Of a stretch of DNA of 38,535 bases, positions 1 through 7,818 are shown piece after piece. This DNA is from a bacterium (GTDB lineage: Bacteria; Myxococcota_A; UBA9042), in NCBI GenBank assembly GCA_030425545.1, contig JAUIAC010000023.1:1-38535 (forward strand). The letters run 5' to 3'. The notes beneath the pieces are model-generated. The model was given only the letters and a program-made list of their open reading frames with translations, did no database searches and was not told the origin of the DNA. Each line of letters opens with the position of its first letter. Position 1 is the stretch's first letter. The position numbers were made by a program, and so were the translations under genes.

Positions 1-538
1 CGGCGAGACCCGACGCCTTGATCACGCACGGGCCGCCCAGCCGCGCGGCGTAGGCCTTGGCCGGCGCGAGGGCGTCGAACACCTCGCTGTGTGCCGTCGG
101 GATGCCGTGGCGCTGCATGAACGCCTTGGCGAAGGCCTTGGACGCCTCGAGCTGCGCCGCGACCCGCCGCGGGCCAAAGCAGGCCAGCCCCGCGGCGTTG
201 AACGCGTCGACCAGGCCCGCCGCGAGCGGCGCCTCGGGACCGATCAGCGTGAACGCCACGTCCTCACGCTGCGCGAAGCGCACCAGCGCGGCGTGATCGT
301 CCACCGCGATGGCCACGTTGTGTACGCGGTCGTGGTCGTGGCTGTGCTGCGTGCCGCCGTTGCCCGGCGCGACGTAGACGCGAGCGACGTGCAGGGACTG
401 CGCGAGCTTCCACGCGAGGGCGTGCTCTCGGCCGCCGCTGCCGACGACAAGCACCTGTGCCCGCTGGCCGCCGTCGCTGGGGCCGATGCCGGGGAGGGAG
501 CTGGCTGGGGTGTTACGGGTCACGGGAAACCTCATCAT
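1..538 (-). CDS. purD: Phosphoribosylamine--glycine ligase, N-terminal part (cut by left edge)
   Basis: GAR synthetase, a cytosolic ATP-grasp enzyme that condenses 5-phosphoribosylamine with glycine in step 2 of de novo purine synthesis. Only about the first 179 residues are present; the rest lies beyond the left edge. The N-terminal nucleotide-fold motif VLVVGSGGREHAL is at residues 29-41, followed by the family signatures APGNGGT and LIGPEAPLAAGLVDAF and the start of the ATP-grasp region (ASKAFAKAFM). It is the last visible gene of the leftward pur cluster, 45 bp after purF. The start is uncertain. Two tandem ATGs (538, 535) have no Shine-Dalgarno, whereas a GTG at 523 is preceded at 6 nt by GATGAGG. 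The roughly 28 residues before the first motif are non-conserved in either case. Confidence 0.93.
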   Translation of the reverse strand, partial: MMRFPVTRNTPASSLPGIGPSDGGQRAQVLVVGSGGREHALAWKLAQSLHVARVYVAPGNGGTQHSHDHDRVHNVAIAVDDHAALVRFAQREDVAFTLIGPEAPLAAGLVDAFNAAGLACFGPRRVAAQLEASKAFAKAFMQRHGIPTAHSEVFDALAPAKAYAARLGGPCVIKASGLA

Positions 539-541
539 TGC

Positions 542-559
542 GAAGTCGAAGTCGAAGTC
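542..559. repeat. Three tandem GAAGTC hexamers in the purF-purD gap
   Basis: Three perfect copies of GAAGTC lie directly upstream of the first purD ATG (as GACTTC on the coding strand). Next to them is the perfect 10-bp palindrome TGTCGCGACA at 564-573. They occupy the place where a ribosome-binding site would be expected. No function can be assigned. Confidence 0.6.
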
Positions 560-583
560 GCGGTGTCGCGACAGCCAAGGCGT

Positions 584-2206
584 TCACTCGAAGGCGTTCT
601 TGCGCTCGGCCGCCTTCTTGGACATCCAGGCGGACACGTCGAGGGGATATTGCCCCGAGAAGCACGCGCCGCAGTGGCCGCCGGCGTCGCTCGACGTGCC
701 TGCGGCGACGGCCTGCATCATGCCCTCGTGGCTGAGATAGGCGAGGCTGTCGGCGCCGATGTGGGCACAGATCTCGTCCACGCGCATGCGGTGCGCGATG
801 AGCTCCTCATGGGTCGCCATGTCGACGCCCATGAAGCACGGATGCTGAATCGGCGGAGAGCTCACCCGCACGTGCACCTCCTTGGCGCCGCCCTCGCGGA
901 GCAGCCGCACCAGGGGGCCGCAGGTGTTGCCTCGGACGATGGAGTCGTCGATGAGCACGATGCGCTTGCCCTCGAGGTTGGCGCGCAGCGTGTTGTACTT
1001 GAGCACGACCCGGGACCGCCGTTGACGATCCGTCGGCTCGATGAAGGTGCGGCCGATGTAGCGGTTCTTCGTCAGCCCCTCGGTGAAGGGGACTCCGCTC
1101 GCCTGGGCATAGCCGATGGCGGCCGGGATGGCGCTGTCGGGGACGCCGATGACCGCGTCGACATCGGCCGGCGCCTCGGCCCAGAGCTGCCGGCCCAGGC
1201 GCTGCCGGACCGCGTGGATGCTCTGATCTTCGAGCAGGCTGTCCGGCCGCGAGAAGTAGACGTACTCGAACACGCACAGCGCCCGTTTGGCGGCCGGCGC
1301 CCCCGAGAAGCTGTGCACTCCGTCGGCGTCGAGCCGCAAGATCTCGCCCGGGAGCACCTCGCGAACGTAGCGCGCGTCGATGGTCCCCAGGGCGCAAGAC
1401 TCGCTCGCCACCACGTGGCCCAGCGACCGCGTCGGGTCGGTCCGCGGCTCGCCCCGCAGCTCTCCGAGACACAGCGGACGCAGCCCGTTGGGGTCACGGG
1501 CCGCCCACACCGCGTCGCGGGTCATGAGCACGACGCAATACGCGCCCTCAGCGACGGCCATGAAGTTGCGGATCCGCTGCAGCCAGTCCGCGCCGCCGGG
1601 CTCCCCCCCCTCGGGCGGGGCCGCGAGCAGCTGGGTGATGACCTCGGTGTCGGTGGTCGACATCAAGCCGACGCCACGCTCCAGCAGTCGGCGCCGCAGC
1701 TCGTGCGTGTTGGTCAGGTTGCCGTTGTGGCTCACCGCCAGCGGCCCGTGCATGGACTCGATGAGGTAGGGCTGAGCGTTGTTGAGCGACGATCCACCGG
1801 TGGTGCTGTAGCGGTTGTGCCCGACCGCGAGGTGGCCGGTGAGGGGGCGGAGGTGATCTTCGTGGAAGACCTGCGCCACCAGGCCCATGCCCTTGTGCAG
1901 CAGCGCCCGACGGCCGTCGCTGACCGCGATGCCCGCCGACTCCTGACCGCGGTGTTGGAGCGCGTAGAGCGAGAAGAAGGACAGGCGAGCGACGTCGACG
2001 CCTGCGTCGGGCCAGCTGTAGACACCGACCACGCCGCACTCTTCGCCGGGCCGGTCGAGGCGGTCTTCGGCGACCCACAGCGCGCCGGGCTCCGCAGAAA
2101 GGTGCGGGTCGTCGGGCAGCAGCGGAGGGGGCTCGGGGAGCGGGAGCGTCGGCATGAGACGGGGTCCTGGGTGGTGCGGTGCGGGGCAGGGCGGCCGGTG
2201 GGTCAC
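584..2206 (-). CDS. purF: Amidophosphoribosyltransferase
   Basis: Catalyses the committed step of purine synthesis, PRPP + glutamine to 5-phosphoribosylamine, in the cytosol. The N-terminal Ntn glutaminase domain has the nucleophile Cys57 in EECGVVGVY and the HRGQESAGIAV motif. The C-terminal phosphoribosyltransferase domain has the PRPP loop VLIDDSIVRGNT at 417-428. Cysteines 311, 457, 512 and 515 match the four [4Fe-4S] ligands of the Bacillus subtilis-type enzyme, so this is the iron-sulfur, propeptide-processed class. Residues before Cys57 would be the propeptide. The GTG at 2206 overlaps the purC stop (GTGA). An ATG at 2155 gives a 523-residue protein and is the alternative start; neither has a strong Shine-Dalgarno. 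Confidence 0.97.
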   Translation of the reverse strand: MTHRPPCPAPHHPGPRLMPTLPLPEPPPLLPDDPHLSAEPGALWVAEDRLDRPGEECGVVGVYSWPDAGVDVARLSFFSLYALQHRGQESAGIAVSDGRRALLHKGMGLVAQVFHEDHLRPLTGHLAVGHNRYSTTGGSSLNNAQPYLIESMHGPLAVSHNGNLTNTHELRRRLLERGVGLMSTTDTEVITQLLAAPPEGGEPGGADWLQRIRNFMAVAEGAYCVVLMTRDAVWAARDPNGLRPLCLGELRGEPRTDPTRSLGHVVASESCALGTIDARYVREVLPGEILRLDADGVHSFSGAPAAKRALCVFEYVYFSRPDSLLEDQSIHAVRQRLGRQLWAEAPADVDAVIGVPDSAIPAAIGYAQASGVPFTEGLTKNRYIGRTFIEPTDRQRRSRVVLKYNTLRANLEGKRIVLIDDSIVRGNTCGPLVRLLREGGAKEVHVRVSSPPIQHPCFMGVDMATHEELIAHRMRVDEICAHIGADSLAYLSHEGMMQAVAAGTSSDAGGHCGACFSGQYPLDVSAWMSKKAAERKNAFE

Positions 2207-3225
2207 GCGTGGGAGCTGCGGTCAGGGGTGGGGCTGGGCTCTGAGAGACCGTCGGAGAGACCGTCGGCCACCTTCGCGAGCGTGTCCGCGATGCGGCGCC
2301 CGGCGGGCTGTCGTGCGGGATCGAAGGGCCGCCCGGTGAGGTGCTCGTACACACCGATGTAGCGTTGGGCCGCCTGGGCCAGGAGCGCGGGCGGCATCAC
2401 GGGCACCGCGCCTTCGCCCTTGAAGCCCTGGTCGCGGAGCCACTCGCGCAGGAACTCTTTCGAATAGCCCTCTGGCTCGCCTTCGCCGCGCAGGCTGCGA
2501 GCGTGGCTGTCCGCGGTCCAGTAGCGGCTCGAGTCCGGCGTGTGGACCTCGTCGATGAGCGTCAGCTGGCCGTCGATGACGCCGAACTCGTACTTGGTGT
2601 CGACGAGCACCAGCCCCGCCGCGGCGGCCCGCTCCGAACCCCGAGCGAAGAGGCGCAGCGCGACCTCGCGGACCTCGGCCCAGCGCGCCGCGCTCACGTG
2701 CCCCTGTCCGACGACCTCGGCCTCGCTGAGGCGCGCGTCGTGCTCGCCGGGCGCCGCCTTGGTTGTCGGGGTGATCACGGGTTGAGGCAGCCGCGCGTTG
2801 CGACAGAGCCCCGCCGGCAGCGTCAAGCCGTAGGGCGCGGGCTCGCCGGCGGCGTACAGGGTCCAGAGCGAGGTGTCTGTGACACCCGTGATGTAGCCCC
2901 GCACCACGACCTCCACCGGCAGCGCGTGCGCCTTGCGCGCGAGCGTGACGTTGGGGTCGGGGACCGCGAGCAGGTGGTTTGCCACCACGTCGGCGGTCTG
3001 CTCGAACCACCACGCCGACAGCTGGTTGAGCACCTGACCGCGAAAGGGGATGGCCCCGAGCACGCGGTCGAAGGCGCTGACGCGGTCGGTGCTCACCAGC
3101 AGCAGGGTGTCGCCGCGGTCGTAGACGTCGCGGACCTTGCCTTCGATTCGCCGCCCCTGGCCCTGCAAGTCGGTTCGGAGCAGCGGCGCAGCCTGCGCGT
3201 CGATGAGCGTCTGCAGGTCGATCAT
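2203..3225 (-). CDS. purC: Phosphoribosylaminoimidazole-succinocarboxamide synthase (SAICAR synthetase)
   Basis: ATP-dependent ligase joining aspartate to CAIR to give SAICAR. Motifs seen: EGKVRDVYD (28-36), STDRVSAFD (45-53), VDTKYEFG (about 208-215) and the signature DEVHTPDSSRYW (225-236). At 340 residues it is clearly longer than the ~240-residue E. coli enzyme and resembles the ~300-residue yeast Ade1 form. The start is well supported: GAGGAGGT lies 7 nt before the ATG. That ATG overlaps the purB stop (ATGA), and its own TGA overlaps the purF GTG, so purB-purC-purF look translationally coupled. Confidence 0.97.
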   Translation of the reverse strand: MIDLQTLIDAQAAPLLRTDLQGQGRRIEGKVRDVYDRGDTLLLVSTDRVSAFDRVLGAIPFRGQVLNQLSAWWFEQTADVVANHLLAVPDPNVTLARKAHALPVEVVVRGYITGVTDTSLWTLYAAGEPAPYGLTLPAGLCRNARLPQPVITPTTKAAPGEHDARLSEAEVVGQGHVSAARWAEVREVALRLFARGSERAAAAGLVLVDTKYEFGVIDGQLTLIDEVHTPDSSRYWTADSHARSLRGEGEPEGYSKEFLREWLRDQGFKGEGAVPVMPPALLAQAAQRYIGVYEHLTGRPFDPARQPAGRRIADTLAKVADGLSDGLSEPSPTPDRSSHA

Positions 3226-4643
3226 GCCCGCACCTCCTCGCCGAGCGTGGCCCTCGCCTCGGCCACCAGCGCGCGCGTTCGCTCGGGGGCGTCTCCGACA
3301 TAGTCCGACGCGTCGAGCCAGCGCACCACCTCGTCCTTGGTCGCCAGCGCGAGCACCCTGGAGTCGCCGCTCAGCGCCCCCACCAAGGGGTTGTCACGCC
3401 CCTCGCGGAGCGCCGCCCAGGCGGCCAGGCTGTGCTCTCGAATCAGCTCGTGCAGCTCCTGCCGACTCGCGCCGCGCTTGACCAACTCCATCAGCACGCG
3501 CTCCGTCGCCGCGAAGGTGCCATAGACGGCGATGAGCCGGTCGCTGGCCCGCTCGTCCACGCGGATGCCGCGCAGAATCCGCGTCGCGCGCCGGAGCGAC
3601 TCGTCCGTGATCAGGCAGGCCTCGGCCAGGGTGCTGCGGCGGTTGGCCGAGTCGTCGAGCGTCCGCTCCAGATACGAGTGAGCGGCGTTGTCCCACGCGA
3701 CGCGGGGCAGGGCGGCGAGCAGGCGTGTGAGGCTGTTGATGTTCTCGGCGTTGATCGGGTTTCGCTTGAAGGGCATCGCGCTGGAGCCCACTTGTTTGGA
3801 GCCAAACGGCTCAGCCATCTCCCCGATGGGCGGGCTCTGCAGCAGGCGCAGGTCTGCCGCCAACTTGTAGAGTGACTGGCCGATGGAGGCGAGCATGCTG
3901 AGAACTCGAAAGTCCTGCTTGCGGGCGTAGGTTTGGGTCGCGACCGGCATGGGTGTCAGCGCGAAGGGCGCGAGCACGGCGGCCTCCAGCTCCGCCGGTG
4001 TCGTACCGGTGCCCTGTAGGAGCTGCGCATAGCTGGCCGAGGTGCCCGTGGCGCCCTTGAACCCTTTGCCCTTGAGCGAGCTTCGCACCGCCCGGAGGTC
4101 CTCGAGATCGGTCATCAGGTCCCAGAGCAGCTGCGCGAAGCGGTACCCGATGGTCGTGGGCTCTGCCGGCTGCAGGTGCGTGAAGGCCATGGTCGGCCGG
4201 TCGGCCCAGGTCTCGCAGAGGTCGGCGACCAGCGCGACCAGCTCGCTGAGCTGGGCCTGCAGCAGCTTCAAAGCCTCAGCCATGCGCAGCGCGTCGGCGT
4301 TGTCTTCGATGTCCATGCTGGTGGCGCCCAGGTGGATGATGCCGCCACCGATCGCACATCGTTCGGCGAAGGTCTTCACCTCCGCCATGAGGTCGTGCTT
4401 GATCTCCTGCTCGATGGCGTGCGCCCGCGCCATGTCGAGCGGTTCGGCGTGCTCCGCGAGATCGTCCGCCTGGGCTTGGGTCACCAGCCCGGCCTGGGCC
4501 TGCGCGCGGGCGAGGGACACCCAGATGCGGCGCCAGGTCCGGCGTTTGTGGGCCTCGCTCCAGACGTGCCGCATGGCGTCGCTGCCGTAGCGCCAGGTGA
4601 AGGGCGACAGATAGGTCTCGTGGTCGAAGGGCCCTGCGGACAT
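3222..4643 (-). CDS. purB: Adenylosuccinate lyase
   Basis: Removes fumarate from SAICAR (main pathway) and from adenylosuccinate (AMP branch); fumarase/aspartase superfamily, normally a homotetramer. The superfamily signature GSSAMPFKRNPINAE is at 286-300 with its flexible serine loop, and the catalytic-His motif THLQPA is at 155-160. The N-terminal pattern (YLSPFTWRYGSDAM, RRTWRRIW, HDLMAEVKTF, GIIHLGATSMDIEDN) follows the human ADSL layout more closely than E. coli PurB, judged from memory of those sequences. GGAG lies 5 nt upstream of the ATG. It is 161 bp downstream of purA; I see no clear promoter or terminator in that gap. Confidence 0.96.
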   Translation of the reverse strand: MSAGPFDHETYLSPFTWRYGSDAMRHVWSEAHKRRTWRRIWVSLARAQAQAGLVTQAQADDLAEHAEPLDMARAHAIEQEIKHDLMAEVKTFAERCAIGGGIIHLGATSMDIEDNADALRMAEALKLLQAQLSELVALVADLCETWADRPTMAFTHLQPAEPTTIGYRFAQLLWDLMTDLEDLRAVRSSLKGKGFKGATGTSASYAQLLQGTGTTPAELEAAVLAPFALTPMPVATQTYARKQDFRVLSMLASIGQSLYKLAADLRLLQSPPIGEMAEPFGSKQVGSSAMPFKRNPINAENINSLTRLLAALPRVAWDNAAHSYLERTLDDSANRRSTLAEACLITDESLRRATRILRGIRVDERASDRLIAVYGTFAATERVLMELVKRGASRQELHELIREHSLAAWAALREGRDNPLVGALSGDSRVLALATKDEVVRWLDASDYVGDAPERTRALVAEARATLGEEVRA

Positions 4644-4804
4644 CTGGACTCCGTGGCTGTTGCCGGGCGCTTGGGGAGGCGCGCGTCTGCGACGTGTGGG
4701 GTTTCTGGCGACCCTCGCGACCGGTCCGGTCAGAGGGGGGGGCGGACCCGGTGCGGAGGGCTCGCTCGTTCAGGTTGTGCGTGTCGTCTGGCCCTTGGGC
4801 GACG

Positions 4805-6085
4805 TCAGGTGAGCGGGTCGAGGACGACGAGCTGCGCTCGCTCGGCCCCGACCGAGACGAAGCGAATCGGCACGCCGGCCAGCTCGCTGATGCGGTGGAG
4901 AAACGCCCGCGCCAGCTTCGGCAGGTCGTCCCACCGGCGAGCCTCGACGGTGGGCGTCCGCCACCCCGGCCAGGTCTCGTACACGGGCGTGCACCGCTCC
5001 TGGTCGAAGGTGTCTGGCACGTGGGCGATGGTCTCGCCGTCGAGCAGGTAGCCCGTGCAGATCTGAATCGACTCGAAGTCGTCGAGCACGTCGAGCTTGG
5101 TCACCGCGAGCCCGGTGAAGCCGTTGAGCCACGCTGCGTAGCGGATGGCTACACCGTCGAACCAACCGCAGCGGCGTGGGCGGCCCGTGGTGGCGCCGTA
5201 CTCGTTGCCGACGTCGCGCAAGCGCTGGCCGACCTCGTCGTGGAGCTCGCAGGTGAAGGGGCCGCCACCCACCGACGTGGAGTAGGCCTTGACCACGCCG
5301 ATGACGTCGGTGATGGCGGTGGCGGGGATGCCCGCGCCCGCAGGCGCGTACGCCGCCGTCGGGTTGGACGAGGTCACGTAGGGATAGATACCCCAGTCCA
5401 GGTCTCGCATGACGCCGAGCTGGCCCTCGAGCAGCACGTGCTTGCCGCCCCGCACGGCCGACTCCACAAGCGGGTGCGTGTCCACGATGCGGGGGCCGAT
5501 GGCCTCCGCCCAGCGAGCGCAGGTGGCGAGCAAGGCCGCCAGGTCGTCAGGCTCCTCACCATAGCGGGCGAGCAGGTCGTTTGCGTGGCCCAGGGCGCGC
5601 TCGAGCCGCTCTCGCAGCCAGGCCGGACGCAGCAGATCGCCGACGCGGATGCCGCGGCGCGCTGCCTTGTCGGTGTAGGCGGGTCCGATACCCCGCTTGG
5701 TGGTGCCGATGCGGCGACCGGCGCTCAGGGCCCGCTCCTGCAGCCCGTCGAGTCTGGGGTGGTAGGGCATGACCAGGTGGGCGCGGTTGCTGATCCACAG
5801 GTTGGCGGTGCTGACCCCAGCCGCCTCGACCTCGGCCAGCTCCACGAGCAGGTTGTCGGGGTTGACCACGCAGCCCGTGCCGACCACGCAGGCGGTGTCG
5901 GGGTTGAACACACCCGACGGCACCATGTGCAGCTTGAACGTCCCGTGGTCGTTGATGACCGTGTGGCCTGCGTTGTCGCCACCCTGAAAGCGGATGACCA
6001 TGTCGGCGCGCTGCGCGAGCCAGTCGACCACCCGGCCCTTGCCCTCGTCTCCCCACTGCGCGCCTACGACGGCGGTGACGCTCAT
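4805..6085 (-). CDS. purA: Adenylosuccinate synthetase
   Basis: GTP-dependent ligase making adenylosuccinate from IMP and aspartate, first step of the AMP branch. Residues 12-17 are GDEGKG with catalytic Asp13, and GGDNAGHT carries His41. These are the same positions as in the E. coli enzyme. The ATG at 6085 is preceded by GGAGG with a 5-nt spacer. An in-frame ATG 10 codons upstream adds only a non-conserved Arg/Pro/Ala stretch. The 426-residue length is normal. It follows purQ with a 38-bp gap, and with purB it places the AMP branch inside the IMP gene cluster. Confidence 0.97.
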   Translation of the reverse strand: MSVTAVVGAQWGDEGKGRVVDWLAQRADMVIRFQGGDNAGHTVINDHGTFKLHMVPSGVFNPDTACVVGTGCVVNPDNLLVELAEVEAAGVSTANLWISNRAHLVMPYHPRLDGLQERALSAGRRIGTTKRGIGPAYTDKAARRGIRVGDLLRPAWLRERLERALGHANDLLARYGEEPDDLAALLATCARWAEAIGPRIVDTHPLVESAVRGGKHVLLEGQLGVMRDLDWGIYPYVTSSNPTAAYAPAGAGIPATAITDVIGVVKAYSTSVGGGPFTCELHDEVGQRLRDVGNEYGATTGRPRRCGWFDGVAIRYAAWLNGFTGLAVTKLDVLDDFESIQICTGYLLDGETIAHVPDTFDQERCTPVYETWPGWRTPTVEARRWDDLPKLARAFLHRISELAGVPIRFVSVGAERAQLVVLDPLT

Positions 6086-6123
6086 GCTGGCCTCCCGCGC
6101 CCCCGCGGGGCGCATGCCCAGGA

Positions 6124-7071
6124 CTAACGCTGTGCGGCGTACTGCACGCCGGCCTCGAACAGAGCGAGGCCGAGCTGGCCCCGGAGCCCGGCGTGGTAGC
6201 CGGGATGCTGGCGGTCCACGACGTGATCTTCGGGGTGTGGCATGAGGCCAAGCACATTGCCGGCGGCGTTGCAGACGCCTGCGATATGGTGGTCGGATCC
6301 GTTGGGGTTCGCGGGGTAGCTCGCCGCGGCCGGCAAGGTCGCGCCAGTCGCTGTGACATAGCGCAGCGCCGCCTGGCCGCCCTGCTCCAGGGCCGCGAGC
6401 GTGGCGGCGTCGCGGGCGACGAAGCGGCCCTCACCGTGGGCGACGGGACAGTGGATCAGCTGGGACCCAAGCGCCTGGGTGAACACGCACGGGCTCCCGG
6501 GCGTGGCCGCCAGGTAGACCCACCGGCACTCAAAGCGGGCCGAGCGGTTGCGGGTGAGCGTGGCGTGCGCGGGCCCGAAGACGCGGGCCTGACGCGCGGC
6601 GGCCTCGGCGCGAGCCTTACCCGCCTTGCTCTGCTTGCCCGCCTTGCGCTGCTTGCCCGACTTTGGCGTAGAACGCTTGGCGCCTGCTGTGGTCGCTGGC
6701 CGGCTCGCGTCGACCGGGGCTGGCAGACCGGCGAGCGGGCCCGGCAACAGGCCTGACTTCACCAAGGCCTGAAAGCCATTGCAGATGCCCAACACCGGCT
6801 TGCCCGCGTCGACGAAGGCGGCGAGCTGGTCTCCCAGTCGGCTGCGGAGTCGCAGGGCCCAGAGCTTGCCAGCGCCCAGATCGTCGCCGTAGGAGAAGCC
6901 GCCGGGAAGCAGCAGCATCTGGAAGTCGTCGAGGGACTCGGCGCCAGAGAGGACGGCGTCGACCAGCACAATCTGCGGGTCGCCACCGGCGAGCTCACAA
7001 GCGCGCGCGGCCTCCCGGTCCCTGTTGGAACCGCTCGCGTGGAGGATGAGGACCTTGGGCCTCGCGTGCAT
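6124..7071 (-). CDS. purQ: Phosphoribosylformylglycinamidine synthase, glutaminase subunit, with Lys-rich insertion
   Basis: Class I glutamine amidotransferase that feeds ammonia to PurL for conversion of FGAR to FGAM. The catalytic Cys97 is in VLGICNGFQ, and the His279-Glu281 pair is in MPHPEDHV. The C-terminal motifs [21 protein letters not shown] and [14 protein letters not shown] are intact. The 315-residue length exceeds the usual ~230 because residues about 112-168 form an Ala/Pro/Lys-rich insertion with repeated KxGK (KSGK, KAGK, KQSKAGK) between the GLLPG and TLTRN motifs. The ATG at 7071 has GAGG 6 nt upstream; extending 35 codons further gives only low-complexity sequence. It is the first gene of the leftward pur cluster. 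No purL or purS is in the window. Confidence 0.93.
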   Translation of the reverse strand: MHARPKVLILHASGSNRDREAARACELAGGDPQIVLVDAVLSGAESLDDFQMLLLPGGFSYGDDLGAGKLWALRLRSRLGDQLAAFVDAGKPVLGICNGFQALVKSGLLPGPLAGLPAPVDASRPATTAGAKRSTPKSGKQRKAGKQSKAGKARAEAAARQARVFGPAHATLTRNRSARFECRWVYLAATPGSPCVFTQALGSQLIHCPVAHGEGRFVARDAATLAALEQGGQAALRYVTATGATLPAAASYPANPNGSDHHIAGVCNAAGNVLGLMPHPEDHVVDRQHPGYHAGLRGQLGLALFEAGVQYAAQR

Positions 7072-7258
7072 CTCAGCCTCGCTCGCCACCGGTTCGCGCC
7101 ATGGGGTCCCGTGGCGTCGAGGCGGCGGGTAGCACCTCGCCGGTGCCGGGTCAACTGAGGGCACGCGTGGGCGCACCGCAGCGGGACCTGTCGCGCGGCT
7201 GCGTGCGCTCGCGTCTGGGCTCCACTCGTGCGTCTGGCGACGGGCGGGTCGGGTCGCT

Positions 7259-7275
7259 TGTCACGGTCCTGTCAC
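7259..7275. promoter_or_regulatory. TGTCAC direct repeat, 11-bp period
   Basis: TGTCAC occurs at 7259-7264 and again at 7270-7275, one helical turn apart. That phasing is typical of tandem activator or repressor half-sites. The second copy runs into the hairpin at 7273-7292. The binding protein is unknown, and either the pur or the maoC promoter could be the target. Confidence 0.3.
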
Positions 7276-7292
7276 AGGGGATGGTCCCCGTG
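7273..7292. repeat. Small inverted repeat CAC-A-GGGGA/TCCCC-GTG
   Basis: Inverted repeat with arms of 3+5 bp, one bulged A and a TGG loop. It sits about 200 bp upstream of purQ and 115 bp upstream of the MaoC-like gene. No T-run follows on either strand, so it does not look like a terminator. Confidence 0.4.
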
Positions 7293-7341
7293 GCCACGAT
7301 CGTCTCTGGCACCGGTGAGCGCGCCGGCGGGGACGCCCGTG

Positions 7342-7370
7342 TTGACGCTCGCTGCTCGGGTCCCGACCCT
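7342..7370 (+). promoter_or_regulatory. Possible promoter of the MaoC-like gene
   Basis: TTGACG and GACCCT are separated by 17 bp, ending 37 bp before the ATG. The -35 match is good (5/6); the -10 keeps only the A at position 2 and the final T. It belongs to a set of similar NACCCT boxes upstream of other genes in this window. Confidence 0.25.
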
Positions 7371-7407
7371 GTCGCCGCGCGGGCCGTCCCGCTGCGGAGG
7401 TGGCGAC

Positions 7408-7815
7408 ATGGCACACTGGGCTCCAGGCGACGCGGCGACGTTGCGACGCAGCTTCTCGGCCGACGAGGTGGCCACCTACGCCGCCCTGAGCGGCGACATG
7501 AACCCTGTGCATCTGGACGCCGACTACGCCGCGGCCGACCCGCGCTTCGGTCAGCGCATCGTCCACGGCATGCTGCTCGCGGGCCTGATCTCCGCGGTGC
7601 TGGGCCAAGAGCTCCCGGGTGAGGGCACGATCTACCTCGGGCAGACGGTGTCCTTCCGCGCTCCGGTTGGGCTCGACGAGGAGGTCGTCGCGCGGGTCGA
7701 GGTGCTGACGATCCGTGACGACAAGCCCATCGCGACGCTCGCCACGACCGTGACCAAGCCCGACGGTCAAGTGGCGCTCACCGGCGAGGCTGTCGTGCTG
7801 CTGCCCCAGCGCTGA
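7408..7815 (+). CDS. MaoC-family (R)-specific enoyl-CoA hydratase (PhaJ-like)
   Basis: Hot-dog-fold hydratase expected to hydrate trans-2-enoyl-CoA to (R)-3-hydroxyacyl-CoA. The hydratase-2 motif SGDMNPVHLD contains Asp30 and His35, one residue off the catalytic Asp31/His36 of Aeromonas PhaJ as I recall them. It is followed by QRIVHGMLLAGLISAVLG. At 135 residues it is a complete single-domain protein. The ATG follows GGAGG with a 7-nt spacer; an open frame continuing 60 codons upstream is non-conserved. It stands alone on this strand and ends 3 bp from the convergent cyclase gene. Its physiological substrate (PHA precursor supply, fatty acid breakdown) cannot be told from the sequence. Confidence 0.9.
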   Translation: MAHWAPGDAATLRRSFSADEVATYAALSGDMNPVHLDADYAAADPRFGQRIVHGMLLAGLISAVLGQELPGEGTIYLGQTVSFRAPVGLDEEVVARVEVLTIRDDKPIATLATTVTKPDGQVALTGEAVVLLPQR

Positions 7816-7818
7816 GCG

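Larger units (their letters stand above)
7072..7407. other. Divergent intergenic region between purQ and the MaoC-like gene
   Basis: A 336-bp stretch with no credible gene. It should hold the leftward pur promoter and the rightward maoC promoter. Visible elements are a TGTCAC direct repeat, a small GGGGA-TGG-TCCCC hairpin and a weak TTGACG/GACCCT pair, each listed separately. I see no recognisable purine riboswitch or PurR-like operator. Confidence 0.7.

Noticed and set aside
89..2362. A 757-codon plus-strand open frame across purD, purF and purC
   Set aside because: It is antisense to three clearly conserved pur genes; the Arg/Val/Ala-rich translation has no family features.
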